Below, one piece after another: positions 38,700 to 47,120 of a DNA stretch of 64,000 bases (the stretch's first letter is position 1; every line of letters starts with the position of its first letter). The notes under the pieces were generated by a model that saw nothing but the letters and a program-made list of their open reading frames with translations, had not been told where the DNA came from and searched no databases. The stretch comes from Arthrobacter sp. CDRTa11. GTDB lineage: Bacteria > Actinomycetota > Actinomycetes > Actinomycetales > Micrococcaceae. The stretch is taken from assembly GCF_026427775.1 (NCBI RefSeq), contig NZ_CP044532.1:1-64000 (forward strand). Reading direction: 5' to 3'. The translations under genes and the position numbers were made by a program.

Positions 38700-39427
38700 A
38701 CGGCTGGGAATATGCGGTCATCGCCGGCGTGATCTTCCTGGCGGCCTGCCTTCAGGCGTCGACAGGTTTCGGCATGGGAATGCTGGCCGCGCCGGTGATC
38801 GCGATGATGGAGCCGGAACTGCTGCCCGCTACGCTGATTCTCCTTGCCCTGCTGGTGACCATCCTGGTCACCGTGCGGGAGCGCCAGAGCCTCGACCTGC
38901 GCGGCACAGGCTGGGCACTGGTGGGCCGGGTCCCCGGAAGCATTGCGGGCGCGTTCCTGGTGGCGGCCCTGTCCAAGGAGGGCCTGGCGTGGGCCGTTGC
39001 CATCGTGGTGCTGGCAGGCCTGGTACTGGCTGTCAAGGGATGGGCGCCCCCGCCGGTCAGGGTAAACCTGATCGCGGCGGGGGCGGCCTCCGGGATCATG
39101 GGCACGGCCACATCCATCGGCGGGCCGCCCATGGCACTTATCTGGCAGGGGCACCACGGCCCGCAGCTTCGGGGCACCATGAGTGCGTTCTTTATGGCGG
39201 GTTCCGCGATGTCCCTGGTGTCGCTGGGGCTCGCGGGTGCCGTTACACCGGGGATGCTGATGCTCGCGCTGTGGATGGTCCCTGCCGTGGTGGCCGGCTA
39301 CGCGGCGTCGCGGTGGGTGAACCGCTTCCTCAACCCCCCACGCCTGAAGCTGTTGGCGCTTGGCGCCTCGGCGCTGGGAAGCGTGCTGCTGATCGGCCAG
39401 CTCACGCTGGCAGCGATGGCGTCCTGA
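38696..39427 (+). CDS. TSUP-family membrane permease
   Basis: Sulfite-exporter TauE/SafE-type transporter. The 243-residue protein has about eight hydrophobic helices in two repeats; the repeat motif appears as LQASTGFGMGMLAAPV near the N-terminus and GIMGTATSIGGPPMALI in the middle. Family members move organosulfonates, sulfite or organic acids. The ATG overlaps the DppF-type stop as ATGA, so it is translated with the peptide-type importer, an unusual pairing. Its 3' end overlaps the convergent hydroxyacid dehydrogenase gene by 26 bases. The substrate is unknown; export of a by-product of the imported ligand is one possibility. Confidence 0.85.
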   Translation: MNGWEYAVIAGVIFLAACLQASTGFGMGMLAAPVIAMMEPELLPATLILLALLVTILVTVRERQSLDLRGTGWALVGRVPGSIAGAFLVAALSKEGLAWAVAIVVLAGLVLAVKGWAPPPVRVNLIAAGAASGIMGTATSIGGPPMALIWQGHHGPQLRGTMSAFFMAGSAMSLVSLGLAGAVTPGMLMLALWMVPAVVAGYAASRWVNRFLNPPRLKLLALGASALGSVLLIGQLTLAAMAS

Positions 39428-40469
39428 CCGTTCCCGGCATAGGCGTCCTGGGCACGATGTTCATCAGTTCCAAACCCTCCGAGAGCCTGCGGATGTTGGC
39501 GGCAATGTCGTCCGCCCGGCGTTCGAAGGTGATCCTGGCATGTCCGGAATGGTGCGGCGTCAGCACGGTGTTGTCCAGCGAGGCGAAGGGAAACGCTGCC
39601 GGCGGGACAGCGCCGTCGGCCGGTGATCCCCACCAGACGTCGATGCCGGCACCGGCGATCCGCTGGTCTTTAAGGGCCGAATACAACGCAGCCTGATCCA
39701 CCACCGGCCCGCGCGAGACGTTAATAAGGAGCGCCGACTGCTTCATCGCCGCCAATTCGGTAGCTCCCACCAGCCCTTGTGTCGAGGAATCCAAGGGAAC
39801 GGTGACCACCACAACGTCGGACGCGGCCAGGAGCACGGAAAGTTCATCGTTCCCGCCCACCCAGTCCAGCGTCACGCCGTCGGGAACTGACGCTGTGGGT
39901 GTGCGGCGGACAGCCCTGACCTTCATTCCCAGCTGCCCGGCCAGGCGTGCCACCTCGGCCCCGATGGAACCCAGTCCCAGCAGCCCCACCGTCAGGTCAG
40001 CCAGGGAGGGGTGGAAGGGAACGGTATTGTCCGTGGCGATGGTGCGCCACTGCCCGTTCCGGACGGCTTGGTCGGCGGCGGCAACGTTCCGGGAAAGCAT
40101 CAGGGTGACCATAAGGACGTGTTCGGCAATGGGCCGTGCATGATGGAACGTGTTGGCGACTGCCGCCTCCGGCGCCAGCTCCGGGAACGAAATTTTGTCA
40201 TAGCCGGCGCCCGTCACATGCACCAGCCGCACCTTTCCTGCGCCCGCCGCCTGCGCGGGGTTGAGGGAAGAGCAGACGACGACGTCGGCACCCGCCAGCG
40301 CCTCCAGCTGGCGTTCCGGTGTCCAAGCCGCCGCCATGTCCCAATGGTGACGGCCGCCGTCGTGCCTTAAGCGGTTCTGGAAACGGCTGATGATCGGATC
40401 GGTGACCACGATCCTCAGTGCTTCGGGTGGTGAAGACAGGCGGTGCGGGGAAGCTGCTGCGGCACTCAC
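39402..40469 (-). CDS. D-2-hydroxyacid dehydrogenase-family protein, atypical active site
   Basis: The 355-residue protein has Rossmann motif GLLGLGSIGAEV, the substrate-binding VTGAGYDKI, catalytic Arg in NVSRGPVVD, and catalytic His in LTPHHSGH. The glutamate that normally lies in D-V-x-x-x-E-P is absent; the segment reads DVWWGSP. Subgroups with D-V-W-[WY] exist, so it may be a working variant with a different acid residue. GTG 40469 is chosen because it overlaps the stop of the upstream dehydratase gene as GTGA. The open frame runs on to 40931 but that part is antisense-like reading of the dehydratase. It is co-transcribed with the dehydratase. Confidence 0.8.
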   Translation of the reverse strand: MSAAAASPHRLSSPPEALRIVVTDPIISRFQNRLRHDGGRHHWDMAAAWTPERQLEALAGADVVVCSSLNPAQAAGAGKVRLVHVTGAGYDKISFPELAPEAAVANTFHHARPIAEHVLMVTLMLSRNVAAADQAVRNGQWRTIATDNTVPFHPSLADLTVGLLGLGSIGAEVARLAGQLGMKVRAVRRTPTASVPDGVTLDWVGGNDELSVLLAASDVVVVTVPLDSSTQGLVGATELAAMKQSALLINVSRGPVVDQAALYSALKDQRIAGAGIDVWWGSPADGAVPPAAFPFASLDNTVLTPHHSGHARITFERRADDIAANIRRLSEGLELMNIVPRTPMPGTVRTPSLPA

Positions 40470-41767
40470 CAGCGCGGACTCTGGAGCTGGTAGGAGGGGT
40501 GGAGGCGTTGCATGTAACCGGTGTCGTCCCGGCTCCGCAGCCCGGAATCCAGGTACTGACGGTGCAGGCGTGCCAGGGCGTCGCGGTCCAATTCCACCCC
40601 CAGCCCGGGTCCGGTGGGGACCGTGACGGCGCCGCCCTCGAACGTGAACTGGCCCGGGGCAATGACGTCTTCCGCCGGGTCCTTCCATGGCCAGTGCGTG
40701 TCGCAGGCATAGTCGAGGTTGGGGGTGGCGGCGGCGAGATGGACCATGGCAGCCAGGCTGATGCCCAAATGGGAATTCGAATGCATGGACAGGCCCAGGC
40801 CAAACGTTTCGGTGATGCCGGCCAGGAATTGGGTCCGGCGCAGGCCGCCCCAGAAGTGGTGATCGGAGAGGATGACGTCCACGGCGCCTGCAGCCACTGC
40901 CGGGGCAACGTCGGCAAAGCTGACCACGCACATGTTCGTTGCCAGCGGCATGCCCACCTCCCTGCGGACTGCTGCCATGCCCTCGATGCCGGGGGTCGGA
41001 TCCTCCAGGTACTCAAGGATGCCGTCCAGTTCCTTCCCCACCCGGATGGAGGTCTCCACGGTCCAGGCGCCGTTGGGATCGATGCGCAGCTTCACTCCGG
41101 GGAACTCGGCAGCCAGGGCCTTGATGGCCGCTGCTTCCTCCTCCGGCGGGAATACGCCAGCCTTCAGCTTGAGCGCCTGGAAGCCGTACTGGTCCACCAT
41201 GGCCCGGGCCTGGCGGACGATCCCGGTCGGGTCCAGGGCCGCGCCCCACGCGTCGTCCTCCTGGCCGGGGTGGCCGGCCCACTTGTAGAACAGGTATCCG
41301 CTGAACTGCACCGAGTCCCTGACGGCGCCGCCGAGCAGGTCGCTGACAGGGCGGCCCAGGAGCTTTCCCTGGATGTCCAAGGCCGCCACGTCGAACGCGG
41401 AGAGGACCCTGTCAGTGGTGCTGGATCCTGTGACCATGCCGCTCATGCCGTGGCCGCCCCGGATGGTGTCCTGCTGCAGGGACACGGCAATCCGGCTGCG
41501 CAGTTCGTTGATGTTGAAGGCGTCTGCACCCGTTACCGCGCGCGCCGCCAGTTCGAGGCGGGCGATGTGGCCGGCGTCGCCATAGGTTTCGCCCAGCCCA
41601 GAGATGCCGGAGTCCGTGTGAACCTCCATGACTGCACGCAGGGCGAACGGTTCGTGCACGCCCACGGTGTTCAGCAGCGGCGGATCCTTGAACGCTACCG
41701 GCGTGATGGATACGTCCGTGATTCTGACCTGGTTGAGATGCTGTGCAGGTTGGTACGCCTGGTTCAC
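40466..41767 (-). CDS. Enolase-superfamily sugar-acid dehydratase (glucarate dehydratase-like)
   Basis: Removes water from an acid sugar by abstracting the alpha proton. The 433-residue protein has the K-x-K motif Lys200-Leu-Lys202, metal ligands Asp230 (RIDPNGAW) and Glu255, Asn278, Asp302 and the catalytic His329 (MHSNSHLGI). This set matches the glucarate dehydratase subgroup, which has Asn at the third ligand. The true GudD-like paralogue in this window, at 45792-47120, is clearly different in sequence, so this one may prefer another diacid or be a GudX-type companion. It heads the operon with the atypical hydroxyacid dehydrogenase and is divergent from the LysR gene. Confidence 0.85.
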   Translation of the reverse strand: MNQAYQPAQHLNQVRITDVSITPVAFKDPPLLNTVGVHEPFALRAVMEVHTDSGISGLGETYGDAGHIARLELAARAVTGADAFNINELRSRIAVSLQQDTIRGGHGMSGMVTGSSTTDRVLSAFDVAALDIQGKLLGRPVSDLLGGAVRDSVQFSGYLFYKWAGHPGQEDDAWGAALDPTGIVRQARAMVDQYGFQALKLKAGVFPPEEEAAAIKALAAEFPGVKLRIDPNGAWTVETSIRVGKELDGILEYLEDPTPGIEGMAAVRREVGMPLATNMCVVSFADVAPAVAAGAVDVILSDHHFWGGLRRTQFLAGITETFGLGLSMHSNSHLGISLAAMVHLAAATPNLDYACDTHWPWKDPAEDVIAPGQFTFEGGAVTVPTGPGLGVELDRDALARLHRQYLDSGLRSRDDTGYMQRLHPSYQLQSPRW

Positions 41768-41893
41768 TTCGCTGGGCTCCTTGGGATGGGCGGGCGTGGG
41801 GTTGTTTCCCCTTCCCCGTCAACCGACCATAATGGGAGCAATTGATCCAAGTCCAAGCTAATTTATGCACTCAACAATCCAGTAAAGGTATCG

Positions 41894-42805
41894 ATGTTTT
41901 CCTTACCCCAGCTTGAGGCCTTTGTTGCCGTCGCCGAGGAACTGCACTTTGGTGCGGCCGCCGAAAGGCTCAATATGACCCAGCCTCCGCTCAGCCGGCA
42001 GATCCAGATGCTGGAGAAGAAACTCGGGACGCAGCTTTTTGGCAGAACCAGCAGGAAGGTGGAGTTGACCGCGGCCGGCGCCACCCTGCTTCCGCGGGCA
42101 CGGCAAATCCTGGACATGTGCATCAAGACCGACCTGGATGTCCGGCGGGTCTCCTCCGGCGAAGCGGGCGCCATCACCGTGGGGTACACCGCCATCGCCG
42201 GCCAGAGCGCACTGCCGTTGATGTTGCGGCGTGCCGCCGAGAGCATGCCCGGTGTGTCCTTTGTGCTGCGGGAGCTGGTCTCCACTGACCAGATGGACGG
42301 CCTGGTCAAGGGCAGTGTGGATATCGGCCTGCTGCGGCCCATTGTGGGCCGGCCGGGCGTGGTGTCCCGGCCGCTGATGAAGGACCGCCTGGTGGTGGCG
42401 CTGCCCGAGGGCAGCTCCCTGCTGGGCAACATGGCGGCACCGGCGGGTGAGCCGTTGCCGCTGGGCTCCCTGGACAGGCTGCCCCTGCTGATGTACTCCA
42501 CCAAGGAAGCACGGTACTTCCATGACCTGGTGCTTCGCCTGTTCGCCAGCGCCGGCGCGCACGCTAATGTCACCCAATACGCCAGTCAGGTGCCGGCCCT
42601 GCTGGCATTCGTTCAGGCGGGGCTTGGAGTGACGCTGGTGCCTGCTTCGGCCATGGCCTTTGCCCCTGCCGGGGTGGAATTCCACGAGATCGACGGCCGG
42701 CACGGCATTCAGGAGCTGAACCGGGTGGACCTTGAGCTGGCGTGGAATGAGGAGACGGCCAACCCGGCGGTGCTGAGGCTGCTTGACCTGATCGAATCCC
42801 CCTGA
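41894..42805 (+). CDS. LysR-family transcriptional regulator 1
   Basis: The 303-residue protein has an N-terminal winged helix-turn-helix (residues 1-60) starting MFSLPQLEAFVAVAEELHFGAAAERLNMTQPPLSRQI, and a two-lobed effector domain (about 90-300). It is divergent from the glucarate dehydratase-like gene across a 126-base gap. That gap has AATTGATC at 41841-41848, possibly part of its site. It probably activates that operon with a sugar acid as effector; both points are inferred from context. It ends 48 bases before the convergent GntR gene. Confidence 0.92.
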   Translation: MFSLPQLEAFVAVAEELHFGAAAERLNMTQPPLSRQIQMLEKKLGTQLFGRTSRKVELTAAGATLLPRARQILDMCIKTDLDVRRVSSGEAGAITVGYTAIAGQSALPLMLRRAAESMPGVSFVLRELVSTDQMDGLVKGSVDIGLLRPIVGRPGVVSRPLMKDRLVVALPEGSSLLGNMAAPAGEPLPLGSLDRLPLLMYSTKEARYFHDLVLRLFASAGAHANVTQYASQVPALLAFVQAGLGVTLVPASAMAFAPAGVEFHEIDGRHGIQELNRVDLELAWNEETANPAVLRLLDLIESP

Positions 42806-42853
42806 CCCCGGCACCCAACCTGAAAAACTCCGGGGAGGGGTGGGTGGCTTCGG

Positions 42854-43549
42854 TTATTGGCGGGAGGCGCGCAGCCGCCGTCGCGAATTGGCCAGGTGGC
42901 TGCGCATCGCGGCCGCGGCGGAGGCCTCGTCGCGGTCCGCGATGGCAGCAAGGATGGAGCGGTGCTCATGCACCACCTGGTCGAAGTTGTCCCGCGCGTA
43001 ATGCTCGACGCCGGTCATCAGCCGGGTGCGCGGCATCGCGATCATGGTCTGGCCCAGGGCCGTCAGGCAGTCGGAATAGAAGGGATTGCCGGAGGCGGCA
43101 GCAATGGCCCGGTGGAACTCGTAGTCGGACTTCATGGCGTGCGCGGGATGGTCCGCGCTGGCTGTGAACTCCTCGAGGGCTTTATCCACTGCCCTGAGTT
43201 GGCGGTCCGTGTGGTTGCGGGCGGCCAGTGCCGCGGCCTCCGCCTCCACCCCCATCCGGAACTCCAGCAGGTGGAGGCGGTCCTCCATTGTTACCACCGG
43301 CCGGCTGCCGGGTCCGGCAGGGGTCCCCTCCGCGGGAGGGGTCAGTGCGAAGCTGCCCCGCCCGCGCTCGGTTTCCACCAGCCCCTCAGCCTGGAGCCGG
43401 GTCAGGGCGGAGCGGACCACCGTCCGGCTGACGCCGAATTCGCCGATCAGGGTGTTTTCGCTCGGGAGTTTCTCCCCGGGCTGGATCACGCCGTCCACAA
43501 TGCGGGTGCGAAGGTCGGCGGCGAGATCCGCGGTCAGGTTCCGGCTCAT
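42854..43549 (-). CDS. FCD-type GntR transcriptional regulator
   Basis: The 231-residue protein has an N-terminal GntR winged helix (about 8-72) containing GEKLPSENTLIGEFGVSRTVVRSALTRLQAEGLVETERGRGSF, and a C-terminal FCD ligand domain (about 95-225) with the metal-ligand histidines expected near FHRAIAAASGN and VVHEHRSILAAI. ATG 43549 is chosen over the longer frame. It lies ten bases downstream of the talarate/galactarate dehydratase gene on the same strand, so it is probably co-transcribed and represses its own operon. The palindrome at 44740-44766 upstream of the dehydratase is a fitting GT-N3-AC-type operator. Confidence 0.92.
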   Translation of the reverse strand: MSRNLTADLAADLRTRIVDGVIQPGEKLPSENTLIGEFGVSRTVVRSALTRLQAEGLVETERGRGSFALTPPAEGTPAGPGSRPVVTMEDRLHLLEFRMGVEAEAAALAARNHTDRQLRAVDKALEEFTASADHPAHAMKSDYEFHRAIAAASGNPFYSDCLTALGQTMIAMPRTRLMTGVEHYARDNFDQVVHEHRSILAAIADRDEASAAAAMRSHLANSRRRLRASRQ

Positions 43550-43559
43550 GGCTTCAAGA

Positions 43560-44687
43560 TTACGCGCCGAATTCCACACTCTCGGTGGTCCAGGCGCGCG
43601 CCTGGTCGCTGAGGGTGACACCCAGGCCTGGACGGTCCGGAACCAGCATCCGGCCGTTCTTGGTTTCGAGGCGTTCGTTGAAGAGCGGATCCAGCCAGTC
43701 GAAGTGCTCCACCCACGGCTCGCGGGGGTATGCGGCGGCGAGGTGGAGGTGGATTTCCATGGCGAAGTGCGGGGCCAGGCCCAGTCCGCGCTCGTCTGCC
43801 AGGGCGGCGAGGCGCAGGAACTGGGTGATGCCGCCGACGCGGGGTGCGTCAGGCTGGATGATGTCGCAGCCGTTGGCGCTGATCAGGCCCTTGTGCTCTG
43901 CTACGGACGCCAGCATCTCACCGGTGGCAATGGGCGTATCCAGCACATTGGCCAAGTGGGCGTGGCCTTCAAAGTCGTAGGCATCCAGCGGTTCTTCGAT
44001 CCAAACGAGGTTGAATTCCTCCAGCTGGCGCCCCATGCGCAATGCGGTGGCCCGGTCCCACTGCTGGTTGGCATCCACCATCAGCGGGACATCCCAGCCG
44101 ATGTGCTCGCGAATGCCTGCCACCCGGCGCAGGTCCTCTGCGGTATCTGGCAGGCCCACCTTGATCTTGATGCCGCCGATGCCTTCAATCAGGAGCTCGG
44201 TGGCCCTGGCTTTGACCTCGTCGAGGGAGGCGTTGAGGAACCCTCCGGAGGTGTTGTAGGTCTGTACTGAATCACGGTAGGAGCCCAGGAACTTGGCCAG
44301 GGGGAGTCCGGCGCGCTTGGCCTTGAGGTCGTAGAGGGCGATGTCGATGGCAGCCAATGCCTGGGTGGCAACGCCGGACCGGCCCACGGAGGCGCCGGCC
44401 CAGAGGAGCTTGGTGTAGAGCTTGCCGATGTCGTTGGGGTCCTCGCCGATGATTCCTTCGGCCACTTCCTTGGCGTGCGCGTACTGGGCCGGGCCCCCGG
44501 CGCGCTTGGAGTAACTGAAGCCGACGCCGCTGTGGCCCTGCTCCGTGGTGATTTCAGCGAAGAGGAAGACCACCTCGGTCATGGGCTTTTGCCGGCCGGT
44601 GAAGACCTTGGCGTCACTGATCGGGACAGCGAGCGGAAGCCTCGCGGTGGAAAGTTTTACGTGACGGATGACGTCTACGGTGCTCAT
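43560..44687 (-). CDS. L-talarate/galactarate dehydratase-type enolase-superfamily enzyme
   Basis: Dehydrates galactarate or L-talarate to 5-dehydro-4-deoxy-D-glucarate. The 375-residue protein is of mandelate-racemase type: K-x-K Lys174-Ile-Lys176, metal ligands Asp205 (VDANQQWD), Glu231 and Glu257, then Asp280 and His307 (LAPHFAME) forming the catalytic dyad. This arrangement and VDANQQWD match the Salmonella talarate/galactarate dehydratase. D-galactonate or other dehydratases of the same subgroup are possible alternatives. It forms an operon with the GntR gene ten bases downstream. The product would feed KdgD encoded 4 kb away. Confidence 0.82.
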   Translation of the reverse strand: MSTVDVIRHVKLSTARLPLAVPISDAKVFTGRQKPMTEVVFLFAEITTEQGHSGVGFSYSKRAGGPAQYAHAKEVAEGIIGEDPNDIGKLYTKLLWAGASVGRSGVATQALAAIDIALYDLKAKRAGLPLAKFLGSYRDSVQTYNTSGGFLNASLDEVKARATELLIEGIGGIKIKVGLPDTAEDLRRVAGIREHIGWDVPLMVDANQQWDRATALRMGRQLEEFNLVWIEEPLDAYDFEGHAHLANVLDTPIATGEMLASVAEHKGLISANGCDIIQPDAPRVGGITQFLRLAALADERGLGLAPHFAMEIHLHLAAAYPREPWVEHFDWLDPLFNERLETKNGRMLVPDRPGLGVTLSDQARAWTTESVEFGA

Positions 44688-44739
44688 GGATGCTCCTCTA
44701 AAGCAGGCTGGACGGGCCGCATTGCCCTCCTACTTAGAG

Positions 44740-44766
44740 TACAAGTATCTAACTTGTATTACAAGT
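44740..44766. promoter_or_regulatory. GntR-type operator with three alternating half-sites
   Basis: ACAAGT (44741-44746), ACTTGT (44752-44757) and ACAAGT (44761-44766) alternate, giving two overlapping palindromes that share the middle half-site. ACTTGT-ATT-ACAAGT is a perfect 15-base palindrome with the G-T-N3-A-C core typical of FadR-subfamily regulators. It lies 53-79 bases upstream of the talarate/galactarate dehydratase start and nine bases before the AEC carrier gene's stop codon region. Confidence 0.7.
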
Positions 44767-44775
44767 GATCCTCGG

Positions 44776-45693
44776 TTAGACCAGCCACGCCACCGCCAGG
44801 AGCGCGCCGACGCTGAGCACTGTGGTGCACAGGATGACATCGCGGGCTACCGTCATTCCCCGGCCATAGGGGGAGGCAAAGAGGAAGACGTTTTGGGCAG
44901 TGGGCAGCGCGGCCATGATGACGCTGGCGAGCAGGTGCTGCCCGTCCAGGCCAAAAACGAAGCGGCCCAGGGCCCAGACAACGAGCGGCATTCCGGCAAT
45001 TTTGAGGAACGTGGCCACGAGCGTTTCCACGCGGCCGTCGCCCTTTTGCAGGGGCGCCCTGCCCGCTAGGGAGAGGCCGAAGGCCAGCAGCACCATTGGC
45101 ACGGCGCCTCCGGCGAGCATGTCGACGGGCTTTTGCAGCAGGTCCGGCGCGGTCCAGCCGGTGAGGGCAACGACGACACCCAGTCCGGAGGCGATGATCA
45201 TGGGATTGGCGAACGGCTGGAGCAGCACCTTCCGCCACGAGATCCTGGAGCCTGAGACCAGCCCCAGGACGGTGAGGTAGAACGGCGCCAGCACCAGGAG
45301 CTGGACCAGGAGCACGGGTGCCACATGCTGCGCGGTCCCCACTGCGTAGAGGGAGACGGGGATGCCAATATTGTTGGCGTTCGCGTAGCTGCTCGCCATG
45401 GCCCCGACGGCGGTCTCCGCCACCGGACGCCGGAAGAACAGGAAACTCGCCAGCCAATACAGAAGCCCCACTATCGCTGCCGAGAGCAGCGCGAGCGGGG
45501 CGTCGGTTCCGAGTGCAGCGCGGATGTCGCTTCCGGCGACGACCGTAAACAGCAGCGCCGGGTTGGTGATGTAGAAAGCAGTGCGGGTCAGGGCACCCTG
45601 GACTTCGGGTCCGAGGATCCGCAGCCGGGCGGCGAAATAGCCGACGGCGATGACAGTGGAGACGATGAGTATTCCGGAGACAACGCCGCCCAA
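44776..45693 (-). CDS. AEC-family (auxin efflux carrier) membrane transporter
   Basis: A 305-residue membrane protein with about ten hydrophobic helices, including GYFAARLRILGPEVQGALTRTAFYITNPALLFTVVA at the N-terminus, a pattern typical of AEC permeases. Bacterial members take up malate, malonate and other organic acids, so a sugar-diacid substrate fits the context. Its promoter is not obvious. Upstream is a strong hairpin ending the gudD operon, so it is probably transcribed alone. It reads toward the GntR operator and the dehydratase gene, and could also be partly co-transcribed with them. Confidence 0.87.
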   Translation of the reverse strand: MGGVVSGILIVSTVIAVGYFAARLRILGPEVQGALTRTAFYITNPALLFTVVAGSDIRAALGTDAPLALLSAAIVGLLYWLASFLFFRRPVAETAVGAMASSYANANNIGIPVSLYAVGTAQHVAPVLLVQLLVLAPFYLTVLGLVSGSRISWRKVLLQPFANPMIIASGLGVVVALTGWTAPDLLQKPVDMLAGGAVPMVLLAFGLSLAGRAPLQKGDGRVETLVATFLKIAGMPLVVWALGRFVFGLDGQHLLASVIMAALPTAQNVFLFASPYGRGMTVARDVILCTTVLSVGALLAVAWLV

Positions 45694-45730
45694 AGTGCGC
45701 CCTTCTATTTAGCTGTCTGGCTGTGAGACT

Positions 45731-45772
45731 CCGGACGGCCGTCTCCTGTTGCGGGAGGAGGCGGTCGTCCGG
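45731..45772 (-). terminator. Hairpin terminator of the gudD operon
   Basis: Seventeen bases (45731-45747) pair with 45756-45772 with two G-T wobbles, around loop GTTGCGGG. There is no T-run, as often in actinobacteria. It lies 20 bases past the gudD stop and 38 bases upstream of the AEC carrier start. Confidence 0.65.
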
Positions 45773-45791
45773 AAGCTGTGGTCGAACGTCC

Positions 45792-47120
45792 TTACCGGAC
45801 CAGGCAGGGCCGTTTCGGGTCGAAGGACCAGCCGTCGATGTAGTACTGCATGCCGATGCTGTCGTCGCGGGCGTCGAGGCCGTGCTGCAGGTACAGCTCG
45901 TGTGCCTTGTCGAGCGCCTCGCGGTCCAGTTCGATGCCCAGGCCCGGAACGTCCGGAACGTCGATGGCGCCGTCGCGGATCTGCAGCGGGTTCTTGGTCA
46001 GCCCCTGCCCGTCCTGCCAGATCCAGTGCGTGTCCAGCGCCGTGATCTCACCCGGAGCCGCGGCACCCGTGTGGGTGAACATGGCCAGGGAAATGTCGAA
46101 GTGGTTGTTCGAGTGTGATCCCCAGGTGAGGCCGAACTCGTTGCACAGCTGCGCCACGCGGACGGAGCCGGACATGGTCCAGAAGTGCGGGTCCGCCAGC
46201 GGGATGTCGACGGCGTTGCTGCGGATGGCGTGAGACATTTCCCGCCAGTCCGTGGCGATCATGTTGGTGGCGGTCTTCAGGCCGGTGGCACGGCGGAACT
46301 CAGCCATCACCTCGCGCCCGGAGAAACGCCCTTCAGCGCCGCACGGGTCCTCCGCATAAGCCACGACGCCCTGCATCCGTTTGCCGAGGCGGATGGCTTC
46401 CTCAAGGAGCCAGCCGCCGTTCGGATCAAGGGTCACCCGCGCCTCGGGGAAGCGCTTGGCGAGGGCGGTGACCACATCCACCTCGTCGTCCCCGGACAGC
46501 ACACCGCCCTTGAGCTTGAAGTCGCTGAAGCCGTAGCGTTCCTGGGCCGCTTCCGCCAGGGCCACCACGGCCTCCGGTGTCATGGCTTCCTGGCGGCGCA
46601 GCTTCTCCCAGCGGTCCGACGGCGAGTCCTCCACCAGGTAGGGAAGATCGGTCCGCTTGTGGTCGCCAACAAAGAAAAGGTACCCAAGCATCGGCACCGA
46701 CGTGCGCTGCTGGCCGTCACCGAGCAGTTCAGCGACGGGGACGCCGAGGAACTGGCCGTGCAAATCCAGGAGGGCGGATTCGACGGCGGTAACAGCATGC
46801 ACGGTGGTGCGCAGGTCGAAGGTCTGCAGGCCGCGCCCTCCGGCGTCGCGGTCGGCGAACTCCGCCCCGACTTCCCGCAGCAGGGAGCGGTAGCGCGCCA
46901 CCGGCTGGCCGGTGATGAGCGTTCCGGCTTCTTCGATGGTGGCCTTGATCTTCTCGCCGCCGGGCACCTCGCCGAGGCCGGAGCGTCCGTCCGAATCGGT
47001 GATGATGACCACGTTGCGGGTAAAGAAGGGTCCGTGGGCGCCGCTGAGGTTCATCAGCATGCTGTCGTGGCCGGCGACCGGGACGACCTCAATCCTGGCG
47101 ATGGTCGGCTGGGTGCTCAT
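45792..47120 (-). CDS. gudD: Glucarate dehydratase
   Basis: Converts D-glucarate (and L-idarate) to 5-dehydro-4-deoxy-D-glucarate. The 442-residue protein has Lys202-Leu-Lys204, Asp232 (LDPNGGW), Asn286 (ATNMIATDW), Asp310 and His336 ([10 protein letters not shown]), the full glucarate dehydratase set, and the family's [15 protein letters not shown] insert. ATG 47120 is chosen because it overlaps the aldehyde dehydrogenase stop as ATGA. The open frame to 47729 upstream is low-complexity antisense reading. Last gene of the kdgD-aldehyde dehydrogenase-gudD operon. Confidence 0.94.
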   Translation of the reverse strand: MSTQPTIARIEVVPVAGHDSMLMNLSGAHGPFFTRNVVIITDSDGRSGLGEVPGGEKIKATIEEAGTLITGQPVARYRSLLREVGAEFADRDAGGRGLQTFDLRTTVHAVTAVESALLDLHGQFLGVPVAELLGDGQQRTSVPMLGYLFFVGDHKRTDLPYLVEDSPSDRWEKLRRQEAMTPEAVVALAEAAQERYGFSDFKLKGGVLSGDDEVDVVTALAKRFPEARVTLDPNGGWLLEEAIRLGKRMQGVVAYAEDPCGAEGRFSGREVMAEFRRATGLKTATNMIATDWREMSHAIRSNAVDIPLADPHFWTMSGSVRVAQLCNEFGLTWGSHSNNHFDISLAMFTHTGAAAPGEITALDTHWIWQDGQGLTKNPLQIRDGAIDVPDVPGLGIELDREALDKAHELYLQHGLDARDDSIGMQYYIDGWSFDPKRPCLVR

